Assembly (NCBI GenBank): GCA_034509425.1
Contig: JAVTVJ010000072.1
Location: 248,001-312,000 of the forward strand
Direction: 5' to 3'
DNA from: Eopsaltria australis
Taxonomy: Eukaryota; Chordata; Aves; Passeriformes; Petroicidae
DNA: 64,000 bases
The notes under the pieces were generated by a model, which saw nothing but the letters and a program-made list of their open reading frames with translations, did no database searches and was not told where the DNA came from. Both the position numbers and the translations under genes were made by a program. Shown in pieces: positions 1 to 13,457 of the stretch (position 1 is the stretch's first letter; each line of letters begins with the position of its first letter).

Positions 1-452
1 GGCAATCTGTTCCAGTGCTTCATATCTCTCACAGTAGAGAATTGCTTCCTAACACCAAATCTAAATCTAGTCTCAGATTAAAGCAAATCCCTTTGCCCTA
101 TTACTACAGGCTCTTGTATAAAGTCCCTCTCTATCCTTCTTCTTGCCCTTTCAGGTACTGGAAGGCTGCAGTAAGGCCTTTTCTTCTTTAGTCTGAACAG
201 ACCGACTCCAGATATGCTTCAGCTCTCTGATCATTTTTATTGCCTCCTCTGGACTCACTCCAACAAGTCTATGCCTATCCTGTACAGAGGACCCCAAAGC
301 TGCATGAAGCAGTCCAGGTGGAGTCTCACCAGGGTGGAACACAGGGAAAATTCCCCACCCTTGCCCTTCTGGCCACATTGCTTTGAATGAAGCCCAGGAC
401 ACAATTGGCCTTCTGGCTGGAAGTGCACATTCCTGGGTCATGTTGAGCTTCT
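1..452 (-). mobile_element. CR1 LINE fragment, 3' part, cut by window edge
   Basis: This is the 3' part of a CR1 non-LTR retrotransposon read on the minus strand. Read on the plus strand it shows the order expected of reversed CR1: 'gttccagtgctt' near position 10, the 'ctaacaccaaatctaaatcta' type block, 'actggaaggctgcagtaagg', 'ctctgatcatttttattgcc', 'ctccaggtggagtctcacca'-like sequence, and 'tgggtcatgttgagcttctt' near 440. The 3' terminus lies beyond position 1. The 104-codon minus-strand frame over 151-465 is a decayed piece of the CR1 ORF2 C-terminal region and not a host gene. The copy is diverged and has no sign of activity. Confidence 0.85.
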
Positions 453-1163
453 TGTAAACAAACAAAACAGAGTAATTTTCCTCAGGCCTTCCTTCAGATT
501 ATGGATTTGGGTTGAGAGTATGATACTTTGTGTCCTGCAGATGGAATTTTAGTTGCATATATGTTGAGACAATGTCTAATAAGAAAGGCAAGGACAATGA
601 ACGCGTTATTGTTGATTACAAAGGCACAAAACAATACAGTAAGATAATGATTTAGAGCAGAACAGAACTGTTTTTTCTGTTTCTTGAAAAATTCTGCAGT
701 TTCAGATCTAGTTTATACTTCTAAAATGCAACAACAAAAAAAGAAAACAGGAAAAATGTCTGAATTGCTTTGAGCTAATAGTAAAAAATGTGGTAAAACT
801 AAGATCTCTCATTCTCATGTAGCTTTTGTATTTTTTTCTTTATATTTATATAGATATAAATATATACTTATGCGTACATATATATGGATGCATGACATTT
901 AAAAATGTCTATTTTCTTAAAATGTCTTATAGCTTCAGAAATTGAAATTATTTTTTCTGGAAGGTGACTAACCGATATGAATTAAATATGTCAATAGTAT
1001 TGAAAACAATTTGGAAAATCAGTTAAAGATTCAAGTTTTCCCAAAATACGTTAGCAAAAAGTAGAACTCTGAATGTTTTGAATAATGGTAAATTGAAAAA
1101 ATGTGCTCATCATGGACCAGGCTTTCACCTATTTTGCCCCTCTTGCTGACCTCCTAAATACAG
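453..1163. other. AT-rich spacer, no gene seen
   Basis: This stretch separates two CR1 fragments. It is AT-rich, with A runs near 735 and short TA-rich tracts near 845-880. I see no coding signal, RNA gene or recognisable repeat in it. Confidence 0.6.
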
Positions 1164-1399
1164 AAGCAGAGAATATCTGAGCTGGAAGGGGACCTGCAAG
1201 GGTCCTTGAGTTCAACTCCTGGCCCTGCACAGGACACCCCAAGAGTCACACTATGTGTCTGAGAGTATTGTCCAGACACTTCTTGAACTCTGTCAGGCTT
1301 GGTGTTGTGGCCACTTCCCTGGGGAGTCTCTTCCAGAGCTCATCCAACCTCTGGGTGAAGAACATGTTCTTAATATCTAACCTAAACCTCCCCTGACAT
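1164..1399 (-). mobile_element. CR1 LINE 3' end fragment
   Basis: This is a short minus-strand CR1 copy. Diagnostic plus-strand strings are 'gagctggaaggggacctgca', 'gagttcaactcctggccctg', 'acaggacaccccaagagtca', 'ttcttgaactctgtcaggct' and 'aacctaaacctcccctgaca'. These are the reverse complement of a CR1 3' region. The element 3' end lies near 1164, and the copy is 5'-truncated near 1400, which is usual for CR1. It contains no intact frame. Confidence 0.9.
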
Positions 1400-4300
1400 A
1401 TATGTATCATATATCTGGTAATACAATCTACTGTGAAGATGATAACATGCAGAAATTTGAAAGATAGCACATTCAACTTAAAAACTGTGTTGTACTTGTC
1501 ACCTGATTTTCAGATTCAACAGAAGCAAGTAAATATCATTAGGGCTTTTTTTTTTTTTTTTTTTTTTGCTTCTTTCAGAGTACTTTTGAGCCAATAATTC
1601 TCCATTGGAGGGACAACCCACGCAATTCCATGGATCCACTAAGTATGCAAGACCTTGTCTTTTTACCACAGCCTGGTTTAGACAAACTCTAAATAATTCT
1701 TTGTTTGTGCAGATACCCCTCTGCTCTAAACTACTTTTCTTTGAGAGCTTCATTTGTCCATGGCACTGCAATTTTGCTGTGAGAAAGTGCTGGGACAGCT
1801 GTTTGGTGTATAAAATGTTCTTTGTGAAGAGTGTCCAGCAAATTTAGGAGGGTGGTGGTTTTATTTTTCCCTAAGGAAAAAGTTAAAATATATATATGAC
1901 TTTGCAGAAATTTCATGCAGTGTTGTTGTTTTAGTCCCGTCTTTCAACAAATAAATAACTTCCAGAACTATAAAATGCATTTTCTGAAGCTGGACAAAAA
2001 ATGAGACTTTTACATTAAACATTAAAGTAATTCATTCTATAAATATTGGCTATCTGCCGTGTACTGATATCTTTCACTAGCTCCTTGCATGGTAAGTTAA
2101 GACTGCTAATGTGTGCTGGTCCTAACCCTACACTGCTGAAGAAAACAGATCTTAACCAAGGCTTAAAGGAAGTTGAAAAAAAGATTTGTAAAGTTTCACT
2201 GTGAAGCTACCATCAATATTATCCTCATCCTTGTTTTTTCATTATAATATTAGCCTGAATTCAAAATGGGCTTTTGTCTTGACTTCTAAATTCTGTTCAG
2301 CACAGTAATTCCGAAACTTTTATGTTTGTGATTCATATTGTCATGGAAAGTGGTCTAGCTGTCTTATGAAGTTTAAAAGGAAAATCTGCAAACTGTCAGT
2401 GTCAGTGCAAACGTTGATCTAGAAAGAAGGATGGGTGTTTGAAAATCATTCTGTGGTTGGAAAATAGGAGAGCTGTTAGATTGAAAGTCAGGAACAAAAA
2501 AAATGAATAGAAAAGCAGGCTAAAAATTTCAATGCATCAAGCAAACATTTCATTCCTTACCAGAAACAATGGTGCAAGGATCTCTCAGGTGCCTGTAATA
2601 ACATTCACGATGGCACTGCTGAATATATTCAGAATAAATATAATTGATTTCTTTTTTGGGGAGGAAGAAAGTTGGGAGGAAAGGGGATAACTGCTGTGTA
2701 ATCTAACAACATTTTTTCTAGCTCAACGTAATTTTTTCTTTCTTCAGTTGTGCATCTGAGAGCTGGCATTTTATCATTTCAGCATGCCACACTGTTACAC
2801 TATGCAGTGTGATTATGCATTGAAATGTCAGTTTCACCAAAAAATGGAAAGTTGAGCCACACAACGATTTTCAGCTAATAAAACATCCCTTAGTTCATGT
2901 AACAGATTTCCAAGGCAATAGGAAGAGATGAGCTTAGCTGAGTACTCTTATATATTATTCACATATCTAAAAATGCAGAATGTTTACCCTCATAAGTTTT
3001 GAATTCCACGTTTTCTAGAGTAAAAAGTACTTAATCTATTAAAAAATATTTCATCTTTGTTTAGAATAAATGAGGGTTTTCTCCATGGCTCCATATTCCA
3101 CTGCCTAGTAAATAGGAATATGCCTTGCTACTTAATATACTTATTTCCCAACATTGCTTAATAGATGTAGAAGGTGACATTGCATGATTATGTCTCATCC
3201 AATTCTGTCTCATCCAGTCCTGTGCTTGGTGGAAATAAGATCTGAAAATGAAAAATTCTTTCCCTGGCAGCCTTCTTCATCCTTTCTCCTTTTTTCTTTT
3301 CCCTAGGGTGAGCTGTGTGAGGGTCCGTAAGGAATTGGGTCAGCCCCCATTGTTTCTTACTAAAATGTTCAGAGTCAGTAATGAAATAAACCTATGGCAG
3401 TTTTGCTAAAAGGGAGTATGTAAAGTATGAAGGTTTCATCTGTATTTCTCCATGTTCTTAACAATTTCTAAACTCATCCAAGGAAGATTATTACTAATAA
3501 CGCTGTACCTTTCCTCACAGTTTTTGTTAGATTTTTTGTTAAGAATGTGTCAATTTTGTGGATCCAGTTTGATCTAGGCTTTTGAATAAACTCTAAGATT
3601 ATTTAATGCCTAGGAAAATTATTGTGGAACTTGTAAATATTCATTGCTAGTATGGGTTATGAGTACTGAAATAACTAAACCAATCCCAGAATCTCCAGGA
3701 ATCCATATTTCAGTGTTGTAATACAGGGGGCGAGGAGAAGGTCTGGAGATTTTAACACAGCTCAAACCATAGATAAAGTTATAGATCTTCTTCTCTGCAG
3801 GTTAATGGAAGCCTTGCATTTTCTCCTGTCCTTTGTAAGTAACTTTCATGATCTTTCTCTTCCCTAAGTGGTGTCTTATTTGTTGCACTGAAGGAACTAA
3901 TTAATTTCCTTAAGATGGTAGCGCTGAATTGAAGTAGGATTGCTTGGTGCATCTAAGTTCTTTAAGCTGTAGGTCTCTTGGGTTTTGCTTGTTGTCAGTG
4001 AAAATAATTTTGGGCTCTTCCACAAACTGTCCCCACTGGATTTTTTTTGGGTGGTAGAAGCAGGACGGAGTTCAGGCAGAAAGAACATAAGACCTACTGT
4101 TTGCATGGGGTGTTTCTTACTGCTTAAGAATGTCATGTTGCAGAAATACAAAACTTCTACTGTATTCTAGTCTGCACTCCATTCTACTTCCTTTTTTAAC
4201 CATGGAAGGAGTCATGCATGATGCAATGTTAAATACATGCACTTATTAGTATGGTTGGATATTTTCACTATTGGAGAGGGAATCCCAGCCAGCTCAGTCA

Positions 4301-4800
4301 GTAGAATTGTCACCTTATGGTGAGGTTTTTTTCAAAATCATATACATAATGAGTATATATACATATATGTATATGTAGGCTGAGACCACTGAAAGCTGGT
4401 TTTGCATATCTTTGATATACAGATAAGATTCTGAAGATTCAATTTGAAGAAAGGCTTTCTACACAAAGATCAGAACCCCTTTTTGTATTACACTCTCTTT
4501 CCATCCCAGGTTTAATCTGAGATCTTTGGAGCTTTAATTTTATTTCTTTAATTTTTCTTATTTTTCTTTGAAGCAGGAGAGTACACTCACAAGTTAATCA
4601 TTATTGGTTATCATGTGTTTTGCACATCACCTCAACATAAAGAGATGTAGAATATGAACCCTCATAAATAATTTTCTTACCTCTATTTCAACCCAGTGTT
4701 ATTTTATTCCAAAGAATGTCTTACTGAACTTTGCATGGACTAGGATACTACTGAAAATGGAAAAGCACTCGAGTCTGTTTCTGTGCTTTTTAGTCTTCAG
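1400..4800. other. Unique AT-rich DNA, no gene seen
   Basis: Apart from a 22-T run at 1546-1567 and TA-rich patches near 4350-4375, I recognise no repeat family here. The open frames are under about 90 codons, have no motif, and overlap one another on both strands, which is what AT-rich non-coding DNA gives by chance. Confidence 0.6.
1546..1567. repeat. Poly(T) tract, 22 bases
   Basis: An uninterrupted run of T, preceded by 'agggc' and followed by 'gcttctttcag'. On the minus strand it is a poly(A) run. No gene-derived sequence with a matching 3' end is visible beside it, so it is listed as a simple repeat and not as the tail of a processed copy. Confidence 0.9.
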
Positions 4801-4854
4801 TCAGAGCTGATGAGAGGAAACAGGGAATTGCCCTTTTATAGACAATCCTGAGTT

Positions 4855-5331
4855 GTGGAGTCTTTGGTTTGTTTTACATTGGAAGTAAATATCAGCAGTC
4901 TGGAATCTCTGGCAAAGGCTAACAGTGCATTTTGGCCAATCTCTCTGTTGGAGATCCCAAACACCAGATGGGTGCCTGTGCATCTGGGGAGCTGGAGAGT
5001 GAGCTCAAGCCTTTCTACCAGCCAGCCGGACACACAGAGCTCAGAACTGCGGCAAACCAAGCCGCCAGCAGAGGATAAGGCATTTGGCTGGGAAAGAATG
5101 GTGGAAGCTGCCAGGAAGTCAGGAGCTGGGCAGCAGCAAGCTGGGCAGGAGCCAGCCATGTTCTTGGCCAGCTGGCCAGAATCTCTACTTGCCAGCTTGG
5201 TATGTCGCCAGATGATTGTTTGTCATCCTGCTGAAAGTCATAAGACCATTTTGCAGTTTAGAAAAAATGGGGGGGAAAAAGTTGTATTTTGTGTTATTTC
5301 TTTTATTTCTCCTGAAAAGTTAAACAGGTAA
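4855..5331 (+). other. Anonymous 158-codon open frame in a GC-rich patch
   Basis: This is the longest plus-strand open frame in the window that does not lie in a recognised element. It sits on a local GC-rich patch at about 4960-5200 within AT-rich flanks. The conceptual product has a Q/G/A-rich centre (near residues 90-100) and a hydrophobic C-terminal part. I recognise no domain, signal peptide or membrane segment. A 107-codon minus-strand frame overlaps it, which argues that base composition alone explains the openness. It could be a fragment of an unrecognised LTR or leader, an exon, or chance. I do not assign a function. Confidence 0.2.
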
Positions 5332-8300
5332 TTTTCCAGCTTTTCCTCAATACTAGAAAATGTATAGATTTGCTAACTTTTTAAAAATGCAATTAAGAGT
5401 GTGATACAGGCCCAGAGCCACAATTTTAGGAATCATCTGTCTTTAAGTCCTGTAGAACTGGGAAAATGTAAATAAATTTTTGATATGTTAATTCATTTTG
5501 CAGACTTACCTGAAAAATAACTTGAAAATATAACCACAGATAATAGCTCAAAATCATCTGCCTAAATACTTTCTGCTCGTAAATTCTGAATGTGGGCTGA
5601 ATTTAAATTTGAAAACTGCCATGGTATCGGGAAATAAAAGATTGCTTGATAATTGATGCGATATTTTAATCTTTTTCTTCTTTCTTTGGACAAGTCTGAT
5701 TTCTGGAAATATTTACATAAAATCACTGATTGGCAATATTGTAAGTGGTAGCTTTTTTTAATTAGACCTAACGGACAGAGCAAGGAAAAAAGGCTCTTAA
5801 GTCCTTCTTGAGGTCTAAATTAGCATCAGTGAACTTCCAAGATAAATACAACTTTAAATCCATTATCCAGCATGATTCAGGATAAGCATTTATTGGCTAG
5901 TCAGCACTCCATATTCAGCTGCTTGAACATTTGTGAGAACACACTGGAAAGCTGCAAACTCAGCTAAAGCAAAATCTCATACACTTCCTATCTGCAAAAT
6001 AGTTTGGGTAGTACTTGGCAAATTTCATTAAGGTGTTTTCTTATAGCATTAGGTTCAAACTCAGTCTTGTGCCTGGAGACTGCAGCTAAAAGTCTACCCA
6101 GATCATTGTGTATGCACGGGAAAGGTTAGAGTGAGACAGATGGAGATTTCTTTGGAGTATAGGGCCCAAATCTAAGAGAGCTGTGGCAAGTTTGATTAAT
6201 AGCTCAGCATCCTACTTCATAACTATTACTTATGGTTTAAGGATAACTGCTTTCCTTTGTCCCTGCTGCAGACTGGAATATAAAGATATGTAGTGGTGCA
6301 TGCTGTGCATGCAAGGACAGTTTCTGTTTTAACCCTCCACATGTACCTGCAGGTTCTCTTTATTATGTGGCAACCTGAACAAGAGGCTGATTCCAGACAC
6401 TGCAGCTTTTTTTGCAGTGATAGTGTGAGCTTATAGGGTTAATATTATTCTTGTATTTTATTATCTACTTTTGTTCAATTTTATTATTATAGTGATGTGT
6501 AAATTTAGTAATGGATTTACTTGCAGACAATTGATGATAGTTGGGGTTTTTTTTATATTCTTCACATGAAACAGATAAAAGGGAACTCTAGCCCAGTTTA
6601 AACCTGGAGTCTAGTTATGCAGGTCAGTCATGTGCAGCTGGTGATTCAATACAAGTCCACAGCTCCAGCATGAATAGTGATAATCTTCTTGTCCAGTTTG
6701 ATAGATACGATAGTCTGACTAGAGCCATCTGTCAGAATGACTGACATGAGCAGGTTCTTAGGACAGCAAAAAAGACTTTCTTGCTTTTCCTCTGACAGAG
6801 CCTTGGAAAGTTAACTTTCTTGTTGAGAGCTCTGGGAGCAGTAGATATTGTTTGACCAACAAGGGGAAACATACCCGAGTTGGTTCTGTATTCAGGAGCA
6901 GGTCTGGTTTTCTAGGACTCTCATTCTTCCTCCTTCTCCTTTTCCCACTGTGCTGTTGTCTTTGGGATAGCTATGTTCTGCTTTGCCTCTTTTGTGATAT
7001 GGCTCTGATTTCAGCCATGACATAACCATCCGATTGACTCATGAATAGCTATTAATGTAGTTGAGTTACACTGTGGAGTATAGGGCTGAGTTAGGTTTTG
7101 ACCATATGTGTCCATTAAGATAGAAGTGACTGTCAGCAACTTTTACCTGTTAGGTTTCTAATGGCAGTGTTGCTAACAACTGAGAAATTACTAATTGTGA
7201 TTTCTTCATCTTATATAAGTTTTAGACTAGTGTAGTAAGAAATAGCTTGCATTATTGCAAGTAAAAGGATAGCCTGAATAAATGCTCTTTTAAGTCTTTG
7301 AAAACATCTGCTACATCTTTCTAATCAAGAAAAAAAATTAAGTGGAAGCAGGGTATAGCTTATTTGACAAAAAAAAATTTCTGACATTAATGGGCAAATA
7401 AAATATAATAGCTTTCTATCTGCTATTAGCATAAATGGTTTTATTTACAAAGTTTATGGTTCTATTTAAAAAGCACAGAAATGCTGGAAAGTTTGCAGGA
7501 TATTTTAAATAGCATGTTTTAGAGTAAATTGCAGCATATGTAAATCTGAGTGAGGATAAGCATGGTTCAAAGCATGGTTTGAAGTTCAGATGTCAGACAA
7601 ATACCTGACATCCCAAAGTAGAAATCTATGGTTGACTGATTTCTATTCTAATCTATGCCTGTGAAATCCTTTCTGGTAGTGGTGTACAAGACATGGAAAA
7701 AACCTAATTCAAAATTAGCCCAATATTTTGTGTGATCTTCTTAAATATGATTTCTAGCTTTGTTTGGGCTTTCTCTTTTTGAACTTCTAAAGGTATATGC
7801 TGTTTAAACAAAAACCTTATGCAGTCAAAGATATTAAAAGTGAAATTCAGAACAATCCAGGTATGTTTTTCAAAGCTGGAGGCAAATCTTTGGAGAGGCT
7901 TGTTCAGTTTGTGAAGAAACTTTAGACTGCTCCTCCTACTAGTTCAGTATCAGGTGGGTTATATATAAGAATTCTACATTTGATATCTATTTGAAGTTCA
8001 ACAATTGAAAAACAATAGCAATTAATATATATTACTCTAGGGTAGAAACCAAAAAAAAAAACTCTATTACACATCCAGGAACCCAAATACAAAAGACAAC
8101 TTCTTCCTCTTGCTTATGCAAATTTTTGAAATAAAAACTGCAAGGCACAAAAACAAAAAATAAAGCAAGTTGCTTTCACATCTGATCATGACCTTTTTAT
8201 ACTTGTATCTGTTTTCATTCAATATTTGTTTTATTTAACACTTGCTTCTAATATTATGTACTGAGCAGGTATCAGGTTTTTTAGGATCTCAAGAAAAGCA

Positions 8301-11261
8301 CTATCACTCTAAATATGTAAATTGAATTATGAAGTAAATTATGGAAACTATAGAAAAAGTGATAGCAATCTTATATCTCATCTAATGCTGGAAACCTCCA
8401 CTGCAGCATTGGACAAACTGCTCCATGTGGATCACGGCACACTTGCACAGCACTCCAGTCCCCAGCTCAAAGTCCTCCTGTACTCTTGTAGGGTTTTGCT
8501 GATGACAGCCAAATCCAGCATGAGGACTTGGAGAAGCCACTGTATAATACTCTCCCACACCCTTATCTCAATATAGTTCCCAAGCAAGTACGTATAATAT
8601 TTCAGATGGACAAGAAAATAAAATGTTATGCATAATTATGACTGAGTATTGAAAACATGCACTTTAATTAACTTTGCAGTGATTATTTTTGCATAGAGCG
8701 GTTTCACAGTATCCTTGGTCCAGTGGCAGGCACTTGAATAATCATGACCACTCTGCCATAGCTGGTTAAGAGGTGTTCATAGACTCACAGGTGCTCATAG
8801 TTCAGTGTGAAATCTATAGAGCTGAGAAGGAATCAAGCACATGGGTGGCAAACTCTTCATTCTGTAGTCTTCTGGATGTACCACTACACTGGTGACTTAG
8901 GACTTTTAGATGTAAAGAAAGGAATAGCAAAATTAAAGGACGCAAAGAAAGTGATATGGCAGAAGTGCCCTTCCTGATATGACATAAATAATTTTATGGT
9001 ATGTTTGTTCTGCAAAACTAAGGGGGCTGTCCTGATGCATAAACAATCATATGAGACTTAGAAGTAATTCAGTGTCTTAAATTCACACTGTTTAAGCAAA
9101 TGAATGACAAACTTTGCATCACTCATGACAAAAAGGAAAGACAAAATATACTAGGTTTGAAATGGTGGTATTTAACATGCAGTAGCTACTATCCATTGCA
9201 TTAGAAAGTATGGCTGTGTTGTGAGGGATCAAAGGCATGACCTCTGTATTGTAATACAGCCATAAAATATATTTACTATATTATTATGACCAAACTGATT
9301 TTTTTCTTTTCTTTAGTCTATTATTTAAATGTAAATAATACTCTCCATTCTGGAAAAAAAATTAAATAATGTAGTATAAAAATGAAGATAAAAGCACATT
9401 TAGCATTTAAAGCTAACATCACCAAAACTCTGCAAAGTCTGTAATTATTAACTGCTAAAGCATTCTAATCTAGTGATTACTTAAGACATATTCCATGTGT
9501 GGGACTGTTGAATTTATTTCACATGATCAGTTTTAAGCATGTTTTCAAGATATGTTGTTCATGCTGTAAGTAGAGTCAGATTATTTGATTGTGGTGAAAT
9601 AAGCAGCATTTTGATGAAAAAAAATGCCCATTCACCTGTGAAATCATTTTAGTATAGTTTGATAATCAGGGACAACTAGAGTAATTTTACAGTGCTCTGA
9701 TGAGTTCACCAAGGACATCAGTCCATAATGGAGACCTAATAGAGCACTGAAAACCCAGTTCTGTGCAGTAGATGAGCAACTTGAATTTGATTTGAGCAAA
9801 AATCATGAACTTGAATTATTCATCATTTCACAATCTCTGATCTTTAGGGAACATAACATTATCTCCCCCTACACTGCATTTTTTTATGTTACCTTATTTA
9901 AACAGAATATATTGTATAGAAAAATGTAAATTACAGACCTCTCCTCTTTCCCAGTGATGGGAACATAAGTGTAAGGCAGATTATATGATGGGGTGTTACC
10001 CACAGCCATGGTGCAAGAGCTTATCAGGAGCTTCCTGAACCTGCAAAGTAGGAAGCCAACCTAGCACAAGAAAAGATATTGCAGTGGTAGTAGAAAGTGT
10101 GCCATGGCACAAGGCTCAGAAAAAGAAAAGTTATGGATCAGGGAGAACAATTCATTTAGTTGTTCTTCCTGGTAAGGAAAGTATGAAGTACAGTATAAAG
10201 TCAAGTGTATATGTACACTTATTTATTTTGTGTTGCAAGATTATTTTAATCTACCAAAGACCTGTTCTATGTAAACAGGGGGAAACAACCCACACTGCAG
10301 ATGCATTTTATGCCTGCACAGAGACAGTACAAAACACTTACATCAGATATGAGTGACACGTATACCTTTAAGGATTTTTGTGTATTGAAAGACATACAAA
10401 AAGAGCATAAACTTTAAACTGGAATTTGGCCAGGAGCACAAGCCAATGATACTTCTGAAATGGGATGCATTTTTGCTGTCATTTGGCTTTAGTGCAGATG
10501 TAGTACTGTCTGCAGTATTTCTAAACTTCAGATTAAGCTCCTTTTTCAGCTGAAGTATGGTATTTCTAAAAGGAGCTACTAGATTTAATTATGTTAATTA
10601 AAGTAAGATTCAGAACTATAACTCTAAGATTTATTATGAAAATTCTTCAACTTTTTTACATGTTTGGTTTTATGATGCAATTAAACATTGGCTGTGAAGT
10701 TTATTTTCATCCCATGTAATGTTTTTGTCCTTTTACAACAAGCTTATAATTAATGAGAGAAGTAAAGACATGTGACTTATATGAGCAAAATGCAACATAG
10801 TACCTATAAATCTGAAGGTGTTTGCCATCTGCAAACATGTCTGTATTATTTCTTTAGTTAGATGTGGGGTTTTTAGGATATATTGAACACAACTAGTCAT
10901 TGAAGTAAAGCACAAAATAGTACAGTATCTGTAGTTGTAAGACAACCATGTTTTCAAAGATTTTATTATGGCTAATTTTTTAAGACATGGTTGCGTAGGT
11001 ATCTGCATATTTTTACATATTAAATGGAAGATATATTTTTTCATACTAATTTAACATGTAAATAGTTTACAACTGGAAGGATTTAAAAAGCCAGGTTTAG
11101 TCTTCTATCTTGCACAAAGACTCTATATTGTCAAATGATTTTTGTTGGCCTTAAGCTACAACTTTTTTTTTCTTTTAGGGCATCTGCCACCTGTTTTCGT
11201 TTCTTTTATTTTTCCCTTGGTGCTGACAAGGACTTTTAAAGGTCTATCTGGTATCAAACAT
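5332..11261. other. Unique AT-rich DNA, no gene seen
   Basis: About 6 kb of AT-rich sequence with A and T homopolymers (for example near 8050). I see no recognisable transposon end, RNA gene or coding region. Open frames at 8322-8576, 10084-10356 and 10733-11044 are short and motif-free. Deep intron or intergenic DNA is the simplest reading. Conserved non-coding elements cannot be excluded without a cross-species alignment. Confidence 0.55.
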
Positions 11262-12160
11262 TCTCGTGAGTTGACCCAGACCTAATGCCAGGCACCCACC
11301 AAAGCCATTCACTCACTTCCCTCCACAGCTGAAAAAACAAAGAGAAAATATAACAAAAGATCCATGGGTTGAGATAAAGACCAGGAGAGATTGCTTATCA
11401 AATGCCATCACGGGCAAAACAGATTCAGCTTAGAGATACGAAGAGAATATATTACTATCCAAACCAGTGCAGGACAATGAGAAGTAAAATAAGCCCTTAA
11501 AAACACCTTCCCCCCACGCCTCCCTCCTTCCCAGCTCTACCTCCTCACCCAGTAGGGCAGGGAGACAGAATGAGGGTCATGGTCAGTTCATCACAGTTTG
11601 TTTCTCCTGCTGCTCAGGGAGAAGTAGTCATTCCCCTCCTGCACCATGGGGTCCCTCCCACAGGAGACAGCTGTCCATGTACTTATCCAGTGTGAGTCCA
11701 TCTCATGAGCAACAGCACTCTGGGGGCTGCAGGTGGATCTCTGCTCCACCATGGATCTCCATGGACTGCAGGGGCACAGTTGCTTCATCACAGTCTGCAT
11801 CAGGGCCTGCAGAGGAATCCCAGCTCTGGTGCTTGGATAACCTCTTCCCCCTCCTTCCCCACTGACCTTGGTGTCTTCAGGGCTGTTCTTCTGATTCCTC
11901 TTTTCTCTGGCTAGAATTACAACTGCACAACAACTTTATATTTATTTTTCTTCTTAAATACGTTGTCACAGAGGCATTACTACTATTTCTAATTATCCCA
12001 GCGTTGTCCAGCAGTACATCCATCTTAGGAGCCAGCAGGGATTGGCTCTGCTGGACATGGAAGAAGCTTCTATCAGCTTCTCCCAGGAGCCAGCCCTGTA
12101 GCCTCCTCCCCACCTCCCCAAAAGAAAAGAACAACCTAAGGCCATGCAAAACCAAATAAA
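11262..12160 (-). mobile_element. Long avian ERV LTR, apparently solo, minus orientation
   Basis: The reverse complement runs in the order of a long avian ERV LTR that I recognise from memory. There is a promoter side near 12160. A TATA-like TATTTAAG-type block lies near 11952-11966. A GC-rich leader follows with repeated units of the type 'ctccaccatggatctccatg' and 'ggactgcaggggcacag'. A U5-like end carries 'gttgacccagacc' near 11271 and 'aggcacccaccaaagccatt' near 11292. No internal retroviral genes flank it, so it is probably a solo LTR. The terminal TG/CA bases are mutated and I find no clean target duplication, so both ends are uncertain by about 10 bases. The 150-codon minus-strand frame at 11877-12329 crosses the boundary and is not a gene. 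Confidence 0.7.
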
Positions 12161-13457
12161 GTTGGCCAACAAAATCAAAAGTTAAGGGAGAAATGTATGA
12201 TAGATCAGTATGACTACCTAAGCTTTTATTATGTTTGCACCACTGCATAACAGAGACACTAATGGTAGCTTTCAGGTTTCTTGAGCTGCCACATCTAGTC
12301 CTCTTTTGCTTGCTTATCTGTGTGTACACAGTCTCTCAGTGTGACAATGGTTAATATAAGGGAATGCTTTTAGCTCCCGTGAAACTCATGTGGCTTAGAG
12401 TGAGGACCTGTCTACATACAGCTACCTCAAGACTTGTCTTTCCATTCCTCCAAGTACCCACTGAGTTTAGTTTCATCTTTCTTTTTTTTTTTTTTTTTTT
12501 TTTATAGCATTCACAGATTGTCACCTCACTCAGTTATTGATCTCTCCTGTGGTACAAATTCACTCAATATTGCCATCCCTGCCTTAAAATGATTTCCATG
12601 GGGGAATCTTGAATCTATTGCTTTGAACTTAATTGACTTTTAAATTGAATTGAAGGAAGGAATAAAGTTCCATTTCTATTCTGCCTGTTTTGGTCCTTCT
12701 GAGCTAAAAGGAGGAAGATAACTTCTGTCATCAAAAGAAGCAGGCATGATGCTGAATGCACACAGACTATGTTTTCAAGTGTGTAGATTGTATTTTAAAA
12801 TTTCTTTGTCCTAATATTGCTCTATCCCTCCATGCTCAAAAGCACAATTTCTATAGGAAGTTTGGTAGTTTATTTGTTGAATTCTCAGCTAATGTTTTGT
12901 AATTCCATTGAGAAGGTCGTGCCATATGTCTGAGTATGCAGCATGAATAATGCCCTTCTTGGACACAGTGGGGTTTCTTGGTGCACCTACCTTCTACCTT
13001 CCTCTAGGCGTTCCTAAAGGTAAAAGCCCAAACACTGCAAAGGTTAAGTGAGCTGGCCTTTGGGGCACAGCAGGAAGCTTTCCTGTCTGTGTTTGTCTGT
13101 TAATTTCTGTCAAAAATATTCCTGCTCATTGTTTTTCTTAGCTTTTCATTCCCTGAATTTTGAAAGAACTGTTTGTACTTCATGCACAGACACTGTGCAT
13201 GCTAACATGACAGAGAAGTATTCTAAGTGTCTGTCCAACCAGCTGAGGTGACATTATGTTCTGCCAGTAAAAGAAAGTCCAAATTTAAGAGCCTCACTGT
13301 AAGCTGCTAGCCATTTTGGTTATTAGGCAAATCCATCCTGGTTGTACAAAGCACCATCTGGTGGTCTTTCCAACAGTCCTTCAAGTCAAAGAATTTACTT
13401 TTAATAAAAAGAACTGCAAACATCTAATCTGTTTTGCAAATTCTGCCTCTTTTTTAG
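12161..13457. other. Spacer with poly(T), no gene seen
   Basis: AT-rich sequence between the LTR and the CR1 at 13458. It contains a 22-T run at 12482-12503. The 67-codon frame at 13048-13251 has no recognisable feature. Confidence 0.55.
12482..12503. repeat. Poly(T) tract, 22 bases
   Basis: An uninterrupted T run preceded by the T-rich 'catctttcttt'-like sequence. It is a simple repeat with no recognisable retroposed sequence attached. Confidence 0.9.

Noticed and set aside
11877..12329. 150-codon minus-strand frame
   Set aside because: It starts in unique DNA and runs across the boundary into a long LTR, so it cannot be a conserved gene.
1546..12503. The two 22-base poly(T) runs as tails of processed pseudogenes
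   Set aside because: No coding-like or exon-joined sequence precedes either run on the minus strand, and no flanking direct repeats were seen.
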